This document shows, in pieces, positions 1 to 13,049 of a DNA stretch of 64,000 nucleotides. A program made the translations under genes and the position numbers. Position 1 is the first letter of the stretch. The number at the start of each line of letters is the position of its first letter. The DNA lies in NCBI GenBank assembly GCA_021613375.1, contig CM038725.1:13380589-13444588 (forward strand), given 5' to 3'. The notes under the pieces were generated by a model, which did no database searches, was not told the origin of the DNA, and was given only the letters and a program-made list of their open reading frames with translations. The stretch is from Megaleporinus macrocephalus. Taxonomy: Eukaryota; Chordata; Actinopteri; Characiformes; Anostomidae.

Positions 1-2100
1 TTTTGTCTGGTTTGCACTTTCTCTCCTCTTCTTTTCCTTACTTTCTCAGATAATGTCTTTATTTGTCCCGTCACTGCCTCTGCCATGATGCCCATACACT
101 GTAATAGTGGGGGATTAACCTAAACAGGTTAAAAATGAGTTATTTAAATTTGACATAGTGCTATTGAAAATTTAATTAACTCAAATACCACTGAACACTA
201 ACTTTTTTAGCTAGTGTACTAAGCTAACTTCTTCTTATAGCTACCTTGGTGTATTACGGTGCTGTAACACATCTCGTTCCTGCTTCTTCAAGTTATGAAC
301 GGTGCTATAGCAGTCGTTCTGACCCAGAAATGGCAATGACAAAGACGGCATTCTCCCTGTTATAAGCCAAAGTACCCTCAAAATTATTGTAATGCTTTAA
401 TTTAGAGGTAATATTGTGAAATAATGTTACTTTAAAGTTTAAAAAATCTTCCCAATGCCAACAAAGTACGCTTCACATTATATTAAGGTTTGTTTAGCCC
501 TTAAATGGTTCTGCACACTCACCAATCTGTTTTCAAATATGGTTCTTTTATGGAACCACTTAAGGAACCCTTTATAGAATCTTTTTTAAGGATCTATGCT
601 TCTAAGAAGTTCCACTGTAGTTCTGAAGGAAAGCTGCATTCGTAAAAATTAGGTCTCCTAAATGCTTCTTGGCTTGGATGCATAGTTCTAGAAACTTTAC
701 ATTCAGTGGAGATTCTTTAAAGACACTGAGAGGTTCTATAGGGAACTAAAAGAAGTTCCTGTATGGCATCACTCCAAGGAACCATGTTTAGTTACTTCTA
801 CGTGAGTCATTCTGTTTGACTCTGGAGATAGACAATATTGTGCATGCTGTGCTGTTCTTGGTGAAGCACATCCACCTCCACATTGTAGGCCCATTCTCAC
901 GCCTTGATTCAACAGCACAGCAGCTACATCAACCTTTAGGCAGGCTGGAATTCTGGTGCAGGGAGCAGGAACGCAGCTAGACACAGACTGGCACAGCACA
1001 CTGGTTACAACAGCTAACAGGATCTGGACACTCCCAGCCAGAGGAAAGACTGATATCCAAGTGTAACCGTGGGAGTTGCGCCTCGAGTCGAGAGCCAGAC
1101 CTTTTCACGAGATGAGATTCATGGAAGCTTGGGCCATTAATTGCAACGGGAGGCAGACTGTGCGGAATTTATGCTGGGTGAGATTCTCTTCCAAACTCTC
1201 CCAGGAGAGAAGAAGAACAGTCCGTACTCTTTAAAATAAAGGTTTCTAGATGGTTCTCGGACCAAACACACAGTTGTAGTGAGACATCGTGTGAAGGTTC
1301 TTTAAGCTTTAGAAGGTTCTTCATGCTCACACATCTCAAATCCATTGCAGAAATGGTTTCTTTAGGAAACCAGAAGTGGTTCTTTTATGGCATGGCTACC
1401 TTTGTGTAGAGAGAACACAAATCATTAGAACGAGACTGGAAGTACATTTGGACGATGGCAAAACTAAAAAATCATTGCAACCAACAAAAAAGGTGAGAAT
1501 CACTGGGAAAAGAGGAGCGGTGGTGCTAAAGTGACTTTAGTGATTAAGTTGGAGCTTAACCCACAGTGTTAAGCCTCTGCATTCCAAAGCAGAATTCCAG
1601 CCATTTATCATTCTATAGTTGCACATCCTTTCTAGTTGCCAGTAATTCGCTGTACAGAACGCTGGATAAGAAATCCTCTATTTGTCCTTGGCCTTTTTGC
1701 CCTAGTCTTCACCCAAGGTGTGGTGGACTTCCCAGAACTCAATGAGTTCTACAAAACATTGTTGGCAGCCAGGCAGGTGAGGGAGTTTAAGGAAATTGTG
1801 TTTGGCTAGAGGAGCACAGTCACTTCTCCTAAATGAATGAGAGCACGCATATGTGAAAATACGTCGGTCTGCGAAAGTTGCCCACTTTAGATCATGACAG
1901 TAAGTAGCTTTTCCTGATGTTATAGCATAGAGACGTTTAGGAACGGGGAAGCCTATTTCCGAGAGTTTATTTAAAGTTATTATAGGAGTTCCTCCATTTT
2001 GAAGGTATGGAAACGCTGGCCATAAATCCCGAAGCACAGAAGCCGAGCGTGCACAGGGGCCTCTGGGGTTTGACAGTAAACAAAACACAAAGTTTTTAGA
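1..2100. other. Intergenic, no gene; GGTTCTTT-type dispersed repeats
   Basis: No exon with splice sites or recognisable protein similarity was found on either strand. Two stretches (about 536-790 and 1220-1410) consist of recurring AGGTTCTTTAA / GGAACC words. Similar stretches occur at about 3395-3790, 9740-10080 and 43580-43740, the last inside an entrep1 intron. I read this as a decayed, dispersed non-autonomous element family. The longest open frame here (minus strand, 1702-2118) has no recognisable domain and no supporting signals. Confidence 0.5.
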
Positions 2101-2199
2101 GTTTGCTTCCAGCTTCAATATTTCCCTCCATTGTCCAAGTGTTCTCAGTGACAGCTGGAACTCTCCTGAGAGAGATTTGGGTTATCCTGTTAGCCGGCC

Positions 2200-5100
2200 G
2201 TTCCCATAAATGTTTAAATGAAGACGAGCGAACTAACATCACGACTAACCTTACAAACATGTTCAAGGCCATCAAAACACGTGAAGCTTATTTCTGGCGG
2301 CTATCATCCTGAGCTCCGTTTCCCGAAAGCACCCCAAGCACAAAGATGAGTCTTAATGGTAGAGCGAGCAGCGCAGTGAATACTCTCTCCACCAGGTAAG
2401 ACGATTTTAACCCTAATGGTTCTGGGACACAGGGCCCTTGTCAGTTGTTATCTCATACATCTCTCTTTGTACTGTTTCCTACTAAATTTATTTATTTGTT
2501 TTGATATTTACTTTGATATTTAGTTTCTTATTTTGTCTTCATTACAGCTTCCATATGTTTTTCAGAGAAATCTGCAAGGGTTGGAAGTTCCAAGTGTTAG
2601 AAGCTGGTTACATTTTCTGCTTCTTACAATCCAAATAGTCCTAAACACATTAAGTGATGATGAGGTCCAGACTCTGAAATGGTCAGTCCATTGTTTTAAA
2701 AACACCAACAACAAACTTTAAAATTGATGTTCTTCCGTTACTCAGTAACAAATTCTTAAGAGCTACACATCCTTTCAGAGCCAAACATTGGGTTGTTTTC
2801 TTTCAGTGGAAAGATGGACAGAAACTGGATTCTTTGGGTCTGAGGAGTAAGTGAAGCTTCACCTCTCTTTAAGTACTGTATATTTAATGGTGCCACTTCT
2901 TGTGGTCTACCAGGTCTTGCATGGTTTAAGGAACCTACCATTCTGTTTATATTTAGATATTTTTTAACTCCAGTTTTGGAAACAGTTATGTTTCCCTTTG
3001 CTTTATGTAAATACTTTGACTTACATCCAATCCCATCAAAAACATTTTCTGGTGTCCCGTGGGCTCTGACTTTTGCCCAGTACAGTACAGGTCTATTTTA
3101 CAATTCTGCTTTTATATAACTCATAGCACAGATAAAGAGATCATTTGGCTTGCCTTATCGTGAGTGGGCAGGAACTATGCCAACTGTGTAAATGCTTTCA
3201 GACAAGGCCAGAAGATGAGATGGTTGGAGGCTTTTCAGTATCTTGTGCAACAGGCCACACCATGAAACTAAAACTTTACTAACCATAGCTAAAAACATTC
3301 ATGTTCAAAATGTATGATTACACCTGTTACCAAGTCAAGTATCTGCACAATGCTTATACCTAATAGATCCACCTACACTCATTGATCCTTGGCTTAGGTG
3401 TACAGTTCTATGGAAAACGTTCTGAGATCATTGTGTCTGATAGGGTTCCTCATCAGAATACACAAGAATAAAAGTTCCTCAATTATTATTCTTGGCTAGA
3501 ATTGAGTTCGTATTCATTTTTATAAAAACTCCCTTAAACATCAAGGGTAGTTCTTTAAGTATTATTTAAATATATACAGCTAATGAAAGTATCTTTAAGA
3601 AACCGAAAGTGGTTCTTCCATGGCATTGATTTTCACTGTGTACTAAAAGAATAAGCAGAAAATTGTACATTATTAATATTTCATATTGGCCAAGCTTATG
3701 GACAGTGAAAGCTAAAAGTAGGCACACTCGACACATTACAAATATTGTCCTTTCCATGTTGCATCTACTTAAAGGGAACCAAAAGGATCCTTCTGGGGCA
3801 AGCGTGCTTAATCCTGGGCCTGGAAATCTACCACTCCGCAGAGTCTAGCTCTAACCCTAATGTAACACACCTGAACAAGGTAGTGAAAATTTTCAGAAGG
3901 CATGCATGTTGGATCTCTGAGGTGGATCTCCAGGCATGTATAACTATTAACAAATTCAGTTCAAAGCGATGGTTTGCTAAACCTAATCTTTGCTGTTAAA
4001 CTAATTATCGTCCTTTCTCTCAGTGGACCGCTTAACCCCATCAGATCAAAGAGAAAAGCTAGCCTTTGTGTATGGCTGCCTTTGTCTGAAAACTTACATA
4101 ACTGATTTGTCTTTTGTATGCAGCTCCCAGTTTCCCCCATTTCTGGTACATCACATGGCCTGATAAATCTACCAGAGAGCGATTGGTTCAGAGCGGAATT
4201 CCATCCACTCTCCAACCCAGCGGGAACTTTCTACCTGTCTCAGCTGTAGCAGCAAGCCCTGAGGGAACGACCCTATAAACGTTTAACAATGCTGTATATG
4301 CCTTTCATTTCCCTGATGGCTGCTTTAATAGGGAAAACTCTCACACGGGAAATATTCCCATGCATGGAGATTTCGTCTAGCTGTGCAAGCGTTTTCAGTT
4401 CCGCACTTGTCACGTTTTTCTGAGTATGTAGCTCTCCATCAATATTCCTATTAACAATTCTGAATACTATTTCTCGCCATTCATGGCTGGCAGTCCAAGA
4501 GAGAATAATTGGCCACACTCTAGGACGGCCCTACCACACAGAGCCTATGTGGGGGCCTGTTAGCTCACGTAGCAGTCCGGCAAGCAGACCAGCCATCCCC
4601 ATTTTCTTGCGTCAAGAAACAGAAGCTGTCCTCAGTTATCCCCGCTTTTGTAGAAAAGTCCCAGGTTTTGGAAGTAGACATCTTGTGGCAGAGGTTGTGC
4701 TTGTTTTGGCCAACAGAGGGGGCTGCTGCTATCTACCAACCACTTCAACCACTTTCTCACCTAGTTTTAAAGAACACTGCTATCTATGACATCACCACAG
4801 ACATCATTTCAAAACATCAGGTAACCCAGAGTTTGATCTAATAGACATTCATTACACCTAAGTTTAGCTACCATGCCATTTACAGACATACAGTGCATCA
4901 TTCCAGTCATATGAAATAGCATATGTTGTTCATTGCCAACTCTGTGTCTCCAGAACTGAAGCTAGCCCAGGGTGTGTTTAGAGTCTGGCTACTGGGCTCT
5001 AGCCACATGTACCTTTTCTGTAGCCACTTATCTTATTTTCCAAAATATTCAATATGATACAATATATGGGCTCTTACAACCACTGAATCTTTTGTAGTAC

Positions 5101-6900
5101 ACCTCTCCCTGTCGGCCTTTACTGTAGTTTATAACAGTATAACAGTTACCTGAAAATACATGAACTGCATCTGTCACCCCTTTTATTTCAGAGCTAAACA
5201 GTGAATATTTTAAAGATATTTTAAAATATTTTTAAATGCTGTTTGTTACAGAAATATATTTACTTGCATAAGACTTGCATAAGGTATGCATTAGCCTGAT
5301 GCATTAGTCTGTGGTAGATATAATATAGGTAATTCTAGCTACCTAGTATCTAAACATGTCCCCAGCAGTGCGCCTTCCCCAAGCAATTGTTCTGACGTCG
5401 AGTGTCAACTGAATTCATCAAACACACATTTTGTATACAAATAGTTTGACAGACAAAAGTAGGAGATGAAACTTCATAAGAAAATAATGGGATGGATGGC
5501 AAACCTAAGTGCTTTCCATGTCTTGGAGAAAGGCATCGTTTCTTCAGGCCAACATATGCAACTGGCCATGATTGAAACCACTAATTAAGCTTATTTTAAA
5601 GTAATCCATGATTAATTGTTCACACAGAATATTATTTTCAATAGTCAGTCTACTGACATCCAGGGTTTTAAGGGTGTGTTGCCTGCTCAAACAATTTCAC
5701 AAGCAATTTTAATGTACTCCTTCAATTTCCATGCTATTGTGTTACCTGTGTTGACTACAGTGCATATATTGGCTTCAGCTGTAACCGGGCTACACCCTCG
5801 ACACATATGCTCCCACGTGGCTCACTGGAACAGTCAGTCACACCACCACGACTTTTAATTGTCCTGATAGGTTTGTCGCAGGAGTGTGCAGAGCAAACAA
5901 AGTTCATTTGTATTTACTCTCATAGATGTGCCAAACAGTTGACCTCAAATGAGTATCACACACGGAACAGTTCAGCGAAAGGACAGGAAACATCAAAATC
6001 TAAAAAACACCACATAGGTGGTTCTAAAGGTTCAAAGATAAGATAAGATAAGATAAGATGCTGTATTAGTCACACAGTGGGGGAATTCACAGTGTAACAG
6101 CAGCAGAGGGATATCCATTTATGATTTTCAGTTTTCAACATTATCTGAACGCAGCAGCTGCTGTTTACATTGTGTGTAAATCTCTTGATAAATGAACCCA
6201 TAGAGATGCTCCAAAATGACTAGGAAAAAAATCTGGTTCCATTGACTTACATTTAAAGTAAAGACCGTTTTTGTTCTCTCCTGTAAAGTTGCTATCTTTG
6301 GACAGTGACGATATAACAATATCAATAATAAAAGTCAAAAACTCTGAAGAACATAATACACATCATCATCATCATCATTCCTCAGTGTCTATATGACAGT
6401 CCAAGTAATATTTAAGACAAAATTCAAGTTTCTTTGCAAAAAATAAATAAATAAATAAAACAAAATGTTATAGCTGCATAGAGAAGTTTGGGAGCAGCTG
6501 GTCAAAGGGCCTGTTTTATGTGTGAGCGAACACATGCTCAACAGAGAACACACTTCTGCACAACTTTATATACAGTTAGTGTTTGTTTGGTGAATTTAAC
6601 ATAAAATGTATGTGCTCTGCGCAAAAGGTCTGGCACATTTTAGATTTTATGTTTCATTTTGTCCAGTCTGCAAAAACATTGTGAACAAATTTGGCATTTA
6701 ACCTAAAAAAAAACATATTTCATGTTTCAATTTTTATGAAGGAAAAGAAAAAACATTTTAATTGAAGGAGTGTAATCAAATCTTTCCACATGACTGTATC
6801 TATTACTATAATAATAAATATAATTCTTATTAATCTCTGTTATGATCACACAGAAGCAACATGTCAAAACATACACAATCATGAAAATAAAATGAATCAT
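2200..6900. other. Intergenic, no gene; decayed dispersed repeats
   Basis: No gene is supported. 2310-2410 resembles a common fish repeat ('GTTTCCCGAAAGCA' followed by 'ACTCTCTCCACCAG') and is probably a mobile-element fragment rather than an exon. 3808-3943 resembles another dispersed fish repeat ('TAATCCTGGGCCTGGA' ... 'GGATCTCCAGGC'); a related, diverged copy lies at about 18940-19130 in a fam47e intron. A short pentamer run (AGATA/GATAA) lies at 6037-6059. The rest is AT-rich unique-looking sequence. Confidence 0.4.
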
Positions 6901-6940
6901 GGCATTCAAGTTCTTTAATATGAGACTTTCTGTATTAGAT

Positions 6941-6943
<3 letters not shown>

Positions 6944-7023
<80 letters not shown>
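6944..7023. repeat. (TA)n microsatellite, ~80 bp
   Basis: Uninterrupted alternating TA. It lies in intergenic DNA and is a likely polymorphic marker and assembly weak point. Confidence 0.95.
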
Positions 7024-7026
<3 letters not shown>

Positions 7027-7299
7027 AGTATCAGAAGTTTGCATTAGTTAAGTTAATGAACCCATGTTTCCACATTACTGGTACTAAAAGAATGTCTTAA
7101 CCTGGCCGACCTGGTTTTGATTGAGTTGTTTTATTTTGTGTTTCAAACATTAAATTACACCAAAGGAAGCCTTGCACAGCGCTGTAAATATTAACCAGCC
7201 AGAAACCCCATTACCATAAGGGAAACTTACTAGTTTCAGTTTTATTATTTAGTTTTATATACTTCTGCAAATGGCCCATACATGGTTACTTTAGTTAGA

Positions 7300-7790
7300 G
7301 GTTTATGTGAGCATTGTCCTCCATGGGAATATTTTGTAATGTCCCCAGAAAAAACTGTTTGGGGAAACTGACACACAGTACATATGTCTTTTCGTTATCT
7401 GTATTAAACGCAGAGCTAGTACGACGTAGAGACCATATACATGCATAAACACGTCAAGCAAAAGTACCAAAGTCCAGCAATGTGATATATACCTTATTAC
7501 TCCAAATGTACATTGATTAAGGTAAAGGGCTAAATCACATGGGCTTGAAGGTGGGGGGTGTATATACATATATTACACTGAATTACATACTGGATATTAT
7601 GGAATATATTAAAAAAAACAATAGAATCAAAACACTATAGTTTAGCTTATTCAGTGTCTGCTTTATTAAATATAGACTGGAGAGTGTGTGGTGCATTTTA
7701 AATATGTAAACAATGTTGTACTTAATAAGAGTTTATGAATAGTTTAAAATTGGTGTATTAATGGCTAAAGTCATAGACACATTAAAATCA
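7300..7790. repeat. Local repeat family, copy 1
   Basis: Shares long blocks in the same order with 8540-8960: 'GCAGAGCTAGTA', 'GCAATGTGATATATACCTTA', the run leading to a G-rich 'GGTGGGG' tract, then 'AGTTTAAAATTGGTGTATTA'. A third partial copy is at about 12040-12130. There is no coding potential. It looks like a decayed mobile element or an old local duplication. Confidence 0.75.
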
Positions 7791-8539
7791 TTTTTACAGT
7801 TAAAGCTTTAAAGCTTTAGCACCTCAGTAACAGTACCAGCACAGACAACATATATCCCACAATATAATTAAAATAATACATAACCAAGTCAGCATTAACA
7901 TCACCCTGTATTCATGAGCATGAGATCATTTATCGGATAAATAACTCAGTCATGTTGAAGTGAAGAGTCTTGCTCAAGAGTGTTTACGCTCAGAGTGTTA
8001 TCAGTTAGGATCACATCCATGACCTTTTGATTCGAGTTCTCTGACCGCTAAAATACTGACCTCGCCCTTTTCCAACATTTTTAATCATTCAACGTTATTG
8101 CATCGCACATCAAGTGACCGTGAAATGCTGATCAGGAACAAAAACTGCTTGGTTTGCTACAGCAAGAGAGAATGTGTCTGTCCACATGTCTGTCCACGAA
8201 GACACATCCATGACGCAGCATGTTTATTTAGAGTAACATGAATGACTCCAATGAGAGCATTACGGGCCGGCTGCCCATGAGCTACAGGCTCAGCTACAGA
8301 CATGTGAGAGGGTCCTGTGATCAGGGCGTGTCTGGAGAATGCATAGGAGAAAAGAGATATGCAGGGTTTAATGAGTTTGTTTGCCTGTTGTTAACTTACA
8401 CTGAACCTGAGGGCACAGCTAACTGTTCATGGGTCCATATACGACATGGGTCCATCGCTGCTCAGGGGCAGCACTAGATCTATAGTTTATGGATGGGGGT
8501 ATAAGCCTGTACCAGGGGCGTCGGGGGGGAATTGTCTTC

Positions 8540-8960
8540 TATGAGAATTCTTTGTAATGTGTAAAGTGTGTGTATATCATTAAATTTTAAAGTAGCAACA
8601 GCCTGAAAATGGCAGTTTGGCAAACAGTACATGTGTCTTTTCATTATCAGTATTAAGCGCAGAGCTAGTATGACTTAGAGATTATATTCATCCACTTACA
8701 ACATAAACACATCAAGCAAACTACTGAAGACAAGCAATGTGATATATACCTTATTACTCCTAATGCACATTTTTAGGAAAGGGGGCTAAACCACATGGGG
8801 TGGGGGGTAAAGTTACAAAAACAATACATTTCAAAACGCTATAGTTTAGTTTCTCTGGGGGTGTATGGTGCATTGCTACCACTCTATACCTGGTAGGAGT
8901 TTAAGAATAGTTTAAAATTGGTGTATTATTGGCTGAAGTCATAAAATGACACCTTAAAAG
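8540..8960. repeat. Local repeat family, copy 2
   Basis: Direct-orientation copy of the sequence at 7300-7790, with several small deletions. It adds the block 'TACCACTCTATACCTGGTAG', which it shares with the third copy near 12047. No gene was seen between the copies; 7790-8540 is AT-rich unique-looking sequence. Confidence 0.75.
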
Positions 8961-9090
8961 AATCTATCCTGTTAACCATAACCATAAACATTAAAAATAT
9001 TGAAACTGTCTACTTTATCAGATTTTATATTTTATATTATATTTATCATATAAAACATGCGATTTTTCCCTTTTGCTGATGTTACAACTA

Positions 9091-9686
9091 CAGGGGTTGG
9101 ACAATGAAACTGAAACACCTGTCATTTTAGTGTGGGAGGTTTCATGGCTAAATTGGACCAGTCTGGTGGCCAATCTTCATTAATTGCACCAGTAAGAGCA
9201 GAGTGTGAAGTTCAGTTAGCAGGTAAGAGCATAGTTTAGCTCAAAATATTACAATAACACAACATTATGGGACATACCAGAGTTCAAAAGAGGACAAATT
9301 GTTGGTGCACGTCTTGCTGGCGCATCTGTGACCAAGACAGCAAGTCTTTGTGATGTATCAAGAGCCACGGTATCCAGGTTAATGTCAGCAGACCACCAAG
9401 AAGGACGAACCACATCCAACAGGATTAACTGTGGACGCAAGAGGAAGCTGTCTGAAAGGGATGTTGGGTTCTAACCCGGATTGTATCCAAGAAACATAAA
9501 ACCACGGCTGCCCAAATCACGGCAGAGTTAAATGTGCACCTCAACTTTCCTGTTTCCACCAGAACTGTCCGTCAGGAGCTCCACAGGGTCAATATACACG
9601 GCCGGGCTGCAAAGGAGGCCCTAGACCATACTAATAAATTATTGTGGTCTAAAACCAGGTGTTTCAGTTTCATTGTCCAACCCCTG
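9091..9686 (+). mobile_element. Tc1-like transposon, internally deleted
   Basis: A 596-bp element with near-perfect terminal inverted repeats: the left end starts CAGGGGTTGGACAATGAAAC and the right end is its reverse complement. It is flanked by TA on both sides (9089-9090, 9687-9688), the Tc1/mariner target. On the plus strand, 9276-9420 reads like the transposase N-terminal helix-turn-helix part (GQIVGARLAGASVTKTAS, then VSRATVSRL). 9480-9620 reads like its second half (TTAAQITAELN, VSTRTVRQELH). The DDE catalytic domain is absent, so this copy cannot move by itself. Confidence 0.9.
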
Positions 9687-9699
9687 TATGTATATATGA

Positions 9700-12040
9700 T
9701 CAATGTGTCAGTGGATTAAGGTGCCAGGTGTTCTATAAAGTAATGCTACGAAAGGTTCTTTAAATTATTTTTTTTAATTGCTTTTGTCTAACAAAATCAT
9801 TTCTGTAAATCTGCAGGTATAAAGATTATTTTAAAAATGTAAAGGTTTTTTCCCCTAGAACTAAGTACAACCAAGCCTGGATCTATTTTCAGAACACATG
9901 CTTATAATAGAAGCCAACGAGAAGCCTTTCTTATACTGTAATGTGTTTTGAGTTAACAGGTTTATTGTTTCTTTTCTAGAGTTTCAGAGAATATTCTTTC
10001 AAAGAACAATTCACTTGAAGGTTCTTTCAAGAAGCAGAAGTGGTTGTTATTGTTGGCATGGCACCCAAAAAACATTTTGAGAGAGCATGTGTAGATTTTA
10101 GCTTTTTTAGAAGAAAAAAAAAAAACTAATTCCCCGGCTCTTCAACCCAGAGAGTTCTTTTAGCACTTATTAATATTGTTTTCAAAAAGAAAGTACAGCA
10201 CAACAACTTCTGAATCCTCCTGTTGTGGAGATCTAAACAATGTCATTTACAGCAAGTGCTCTGTTCTAGAGGGATGTACTGTCTTGGGTTCTCCCTCCAG
10301 CGTGTACTCTGAGCTTTATATGTTTATATGCACAACAAGCTACATACCACACTAAAGGAAAAATAGGATAGCATAATAGGTCCCCTTTTAAACCCACCCC
10401 CCAGACATCTTAGACATCAGGCAACATATTTATAACAATTTCACACTTGCTGAGGCCTTGAACTTCTTAGATGTTCGGTTCCAATCACCACCAATGGAAA
10501 GTTTTAGTTGCAGTTCTATAAGAAAAGTAGAACATGCATTTAGAATAGACTTAAATAAACACTCATTTCTGAATTTACAATATTCTTCATATTTTGAGTA
10601 AATTCATAATACCATTCATCTGGAAAGTGGATTTCTGGCTAACGCTGTATGTATAAACTACGAGGGCTGTTTGTCTTATTCACTTTTTAGCTATGGGCTT
10701 AGTTTAGTAACTGAAATTCCTCTAATGCTTTTTATTTAAAAATTAACAATGTAACCAACAAACAAACTACTGTTAGGTGTTATCATCCAATTATATTCAC
10801 TTTATCACACAGCTGAATGATTTGTCTTTTATTATCTACTACTAATATCATAATATCATTCATGTTTATTACCTGCTACTGTTGATAGTCCAAGTAATCA
10901 CATGCTATAAAATCATTTCACATCTGATAATGACTTATCATCATTCAGCCCCTACTGACAGGGTGTGCTCCACAGGGCGGATACTTTTAAAGCTGAGGTT
11001 GCAAAGTCGCAGTGAGGAGTGAGAGGACGGTATTGTCCTACTTACAGAGCATTAACTGAGGGCTTGGCTGCAAACAGAGCTTCTTCTGTCTCTTTCCCCC
11101 AAATGTACACTCACTTCCCAGCCGGCTTATGAAGCCAAACCTTCATCACATGTACACAGCACACAGGACCACTTGCGTGAGCGGAAACGTGATAGATCAG
11201 CTAAATTACTGGAATGTTTATGTTTGCGTTCATTCCGTACACGTCTGGCTTTTGGTTAAACTTAACTCAACACTGATGAAAAGCAAACAGCACTTTCCTT
11301 AACTTTCCTTCCTTCCGTGGGCCTGAACTTCAATTTCTCACAATTACATAACTTTCATTTGTGTGTACTGTACACATTTTTTCAGGCTTGTGATTTTCAA
11401 TTGTTGGGTCCAGATGAGTCATTTTTAGACATTTAGGTGTTGAAATGTTTTTTGTTTTTAAAAAAAAATAAATGTTATTAATTTTCAACAAGATCAAACT
11501 ATACAAACAGTGACCAGACCGTAACAACTGTAAGATGCAAATCAGAAAGCACAAATAATATATATTTAAAGAAAAAAAAACCCACAAAAAAAAAGACATA
11601 AAGAGAATATTACCACGCTTCTAGCTTACATATGCATGCCATCAATTACATTCTGCCTGTTAAAAGCTTACCCTAAAACACATAGCTATTAATAACCCTG
11701 AGACACAGCAACTAAATTTTAAAGAGAAAAAACAGGGAGGGAAGGGGTTTAAACAATCAATTAGTTAGACCTACATGCTCCCCATTCATGGACATATACA
11801 TCACGTTGCATTACATTACCCAATGTCCGACAAATACAGAAGACTAATATAATCCTTGACGCCACTCCAAGACATTTCCACCCTTAAAGATAATTGTGTT
11901 GAAAGGTTTAAGTAGAACAAGACTTTCTTGTCATATTCCTATATCAAAATCATCTTCAGGTTTTGACAACAAACAGTGAAGATTTCTCGAGTTTGCCATA
12001 AACTGACAGCAAAAGCCATATAGGACAAAGTACACCGCAT
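9700..12040. other. Intergenic, no gene seen
   Basis: AT-rich DNA without recognisable exons. 9740-10080 contains the GGTTCTTTAA-type words noted near the left edge. 10400-11700 shows only simple A/T runs and short chance frames. Confidence 0.45.
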
Positions 12041-12130
12041 TCCCAATGTTGGTACCACTTTATACTTGGTAGGAGATTATTAATAGTTTAAAATTGGTGT
12101 ATTACTGGCTGGAGGTCATAGACAGATTGT
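12040..12130. repeat. Local repeat family, partial copy 3
   Basis: Contains 'TACCACTTTATACTTGGTAG' followed by 'AGTTTAAAATTGGTGTATTA' and 'GGCTGGAGGTCATAGACA', matching the right-hand ends of the copies near 7.7 and 8.9 kb. Only this end of the unit is present. Confidence 0.7.
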
Positions 12131-12396
12131 GACAAATTAGAGTTACAACTAAGCCACCAAAAGTTAGAAGTTAAATGCAAAGATTTATCAAAACATGCTA
12201 CGAATATAATGTAAAAAATATTTATGTTTAATGTTTCAATTCTATTATTTATTTTTTTTAATTTTCTCCTTTATGGACCAAAATGTATTTGTTAGACACA
12301 CACACCTCTTTTGCTGATAATATTTACTTTGATATATTCAGGCTAAAAAGTTTGTCTGGTTTAAACCGCATGAGTGGCGGTTGCTAAGGTGTATGG

Positions 12397-13005
12397 CTGT
12401 GGATTAGACACAGAGGAGTGAGGGTCAGTGTGGCTGTAGATTAGACAAAGAGGAGTGAGGGTCAGTGTGACTGTAGATTAGACACAGAGGAGTGAGGGTC
12501 AGTGTGGCTGTAGATTAGACAAAGAGGAGTGAGGGTCAGTGTGGCTGTGGATTAGACACAGAGGAATGAGGGTCAGTGTGGCTGTGGATTAGACACAGAG
12601 GTGTGAGGTTCAGTATGACTGTAGATTAGACACAGAAGAGTGAGGGTCAGTGTGACTGTAAACTAGACACATAGAGGAGTGAGGGTCAGTGTGGCTGTAG
12701 ATTAGACACATAGAGAAGTGAGGTTCAGTATGATTGTAGATTAGACACAGAGGAATGAGGGTTAGTGTGACTGTAGATTAGACACAGAGGAATGAGGGTC
12801 AGTATGATAGTAGATTAGACACACAGATGAGTAAGGGTCAGTATGACAGTAGATTAGACAAACAGATGAGTAAGGGTCAGTATGACTGTAGATTAGACAC
12901 ATAGAGGTGTGAGGTTCAGTATGACTGTAGATTAGACACATAGAGGTGTGAGGTTCAGTATGACTGTAGATTAGACACAGAGAGGCGTGCGGGTCAGTGT
13001 AGCTG
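12397..13005. repeat. 37-bp minisatellite, about 16 copies
   Basis: Tandem array with a core unit of about 37 bp built from 'CTGTAGATTAGACACAGAGG' and 'AGTGAGGGTCAGTGTG'. I count about 16 units. Several in the second half are 39 bp long, with a 2-bp insertion giving 'ACACATAGAGG'. Two adjacent units (near 12887-12963) are identical, which suggests recent unequal exchange. A truncated unit follows at 13005-13020. The array lies about 1.9 kb upstream of the fam47e promoter. Confidence 0.95.
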
Positions 13006-13049
13006 GGGATGAGGGTTTAGGGATCTGCTCTGAGTGAGTCTGGTGTCTG

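Noticed and set aside
1702..2118. 138-codon open frame on the minus strand
   Set aside because: No recognisable domain, no splice or promoter context, and it overlaps repeat-like sequence; probably chance.
2346..2660. Exon-like pair: ATG at 2346 with a GTAAGA donor near 2396, and an acceptor near 2548 opening a frame to 2721
   Set aside because: The phrases around it match a dispersed fish repeat, the joined frame stops early, and no protein similarity is recognisable.
12397..13005. Regular spaced repeats resembling a CRISPR array
   Set aside because: Units are contiguous tandem repeats with no unique spacers, in a vertebrate genome.
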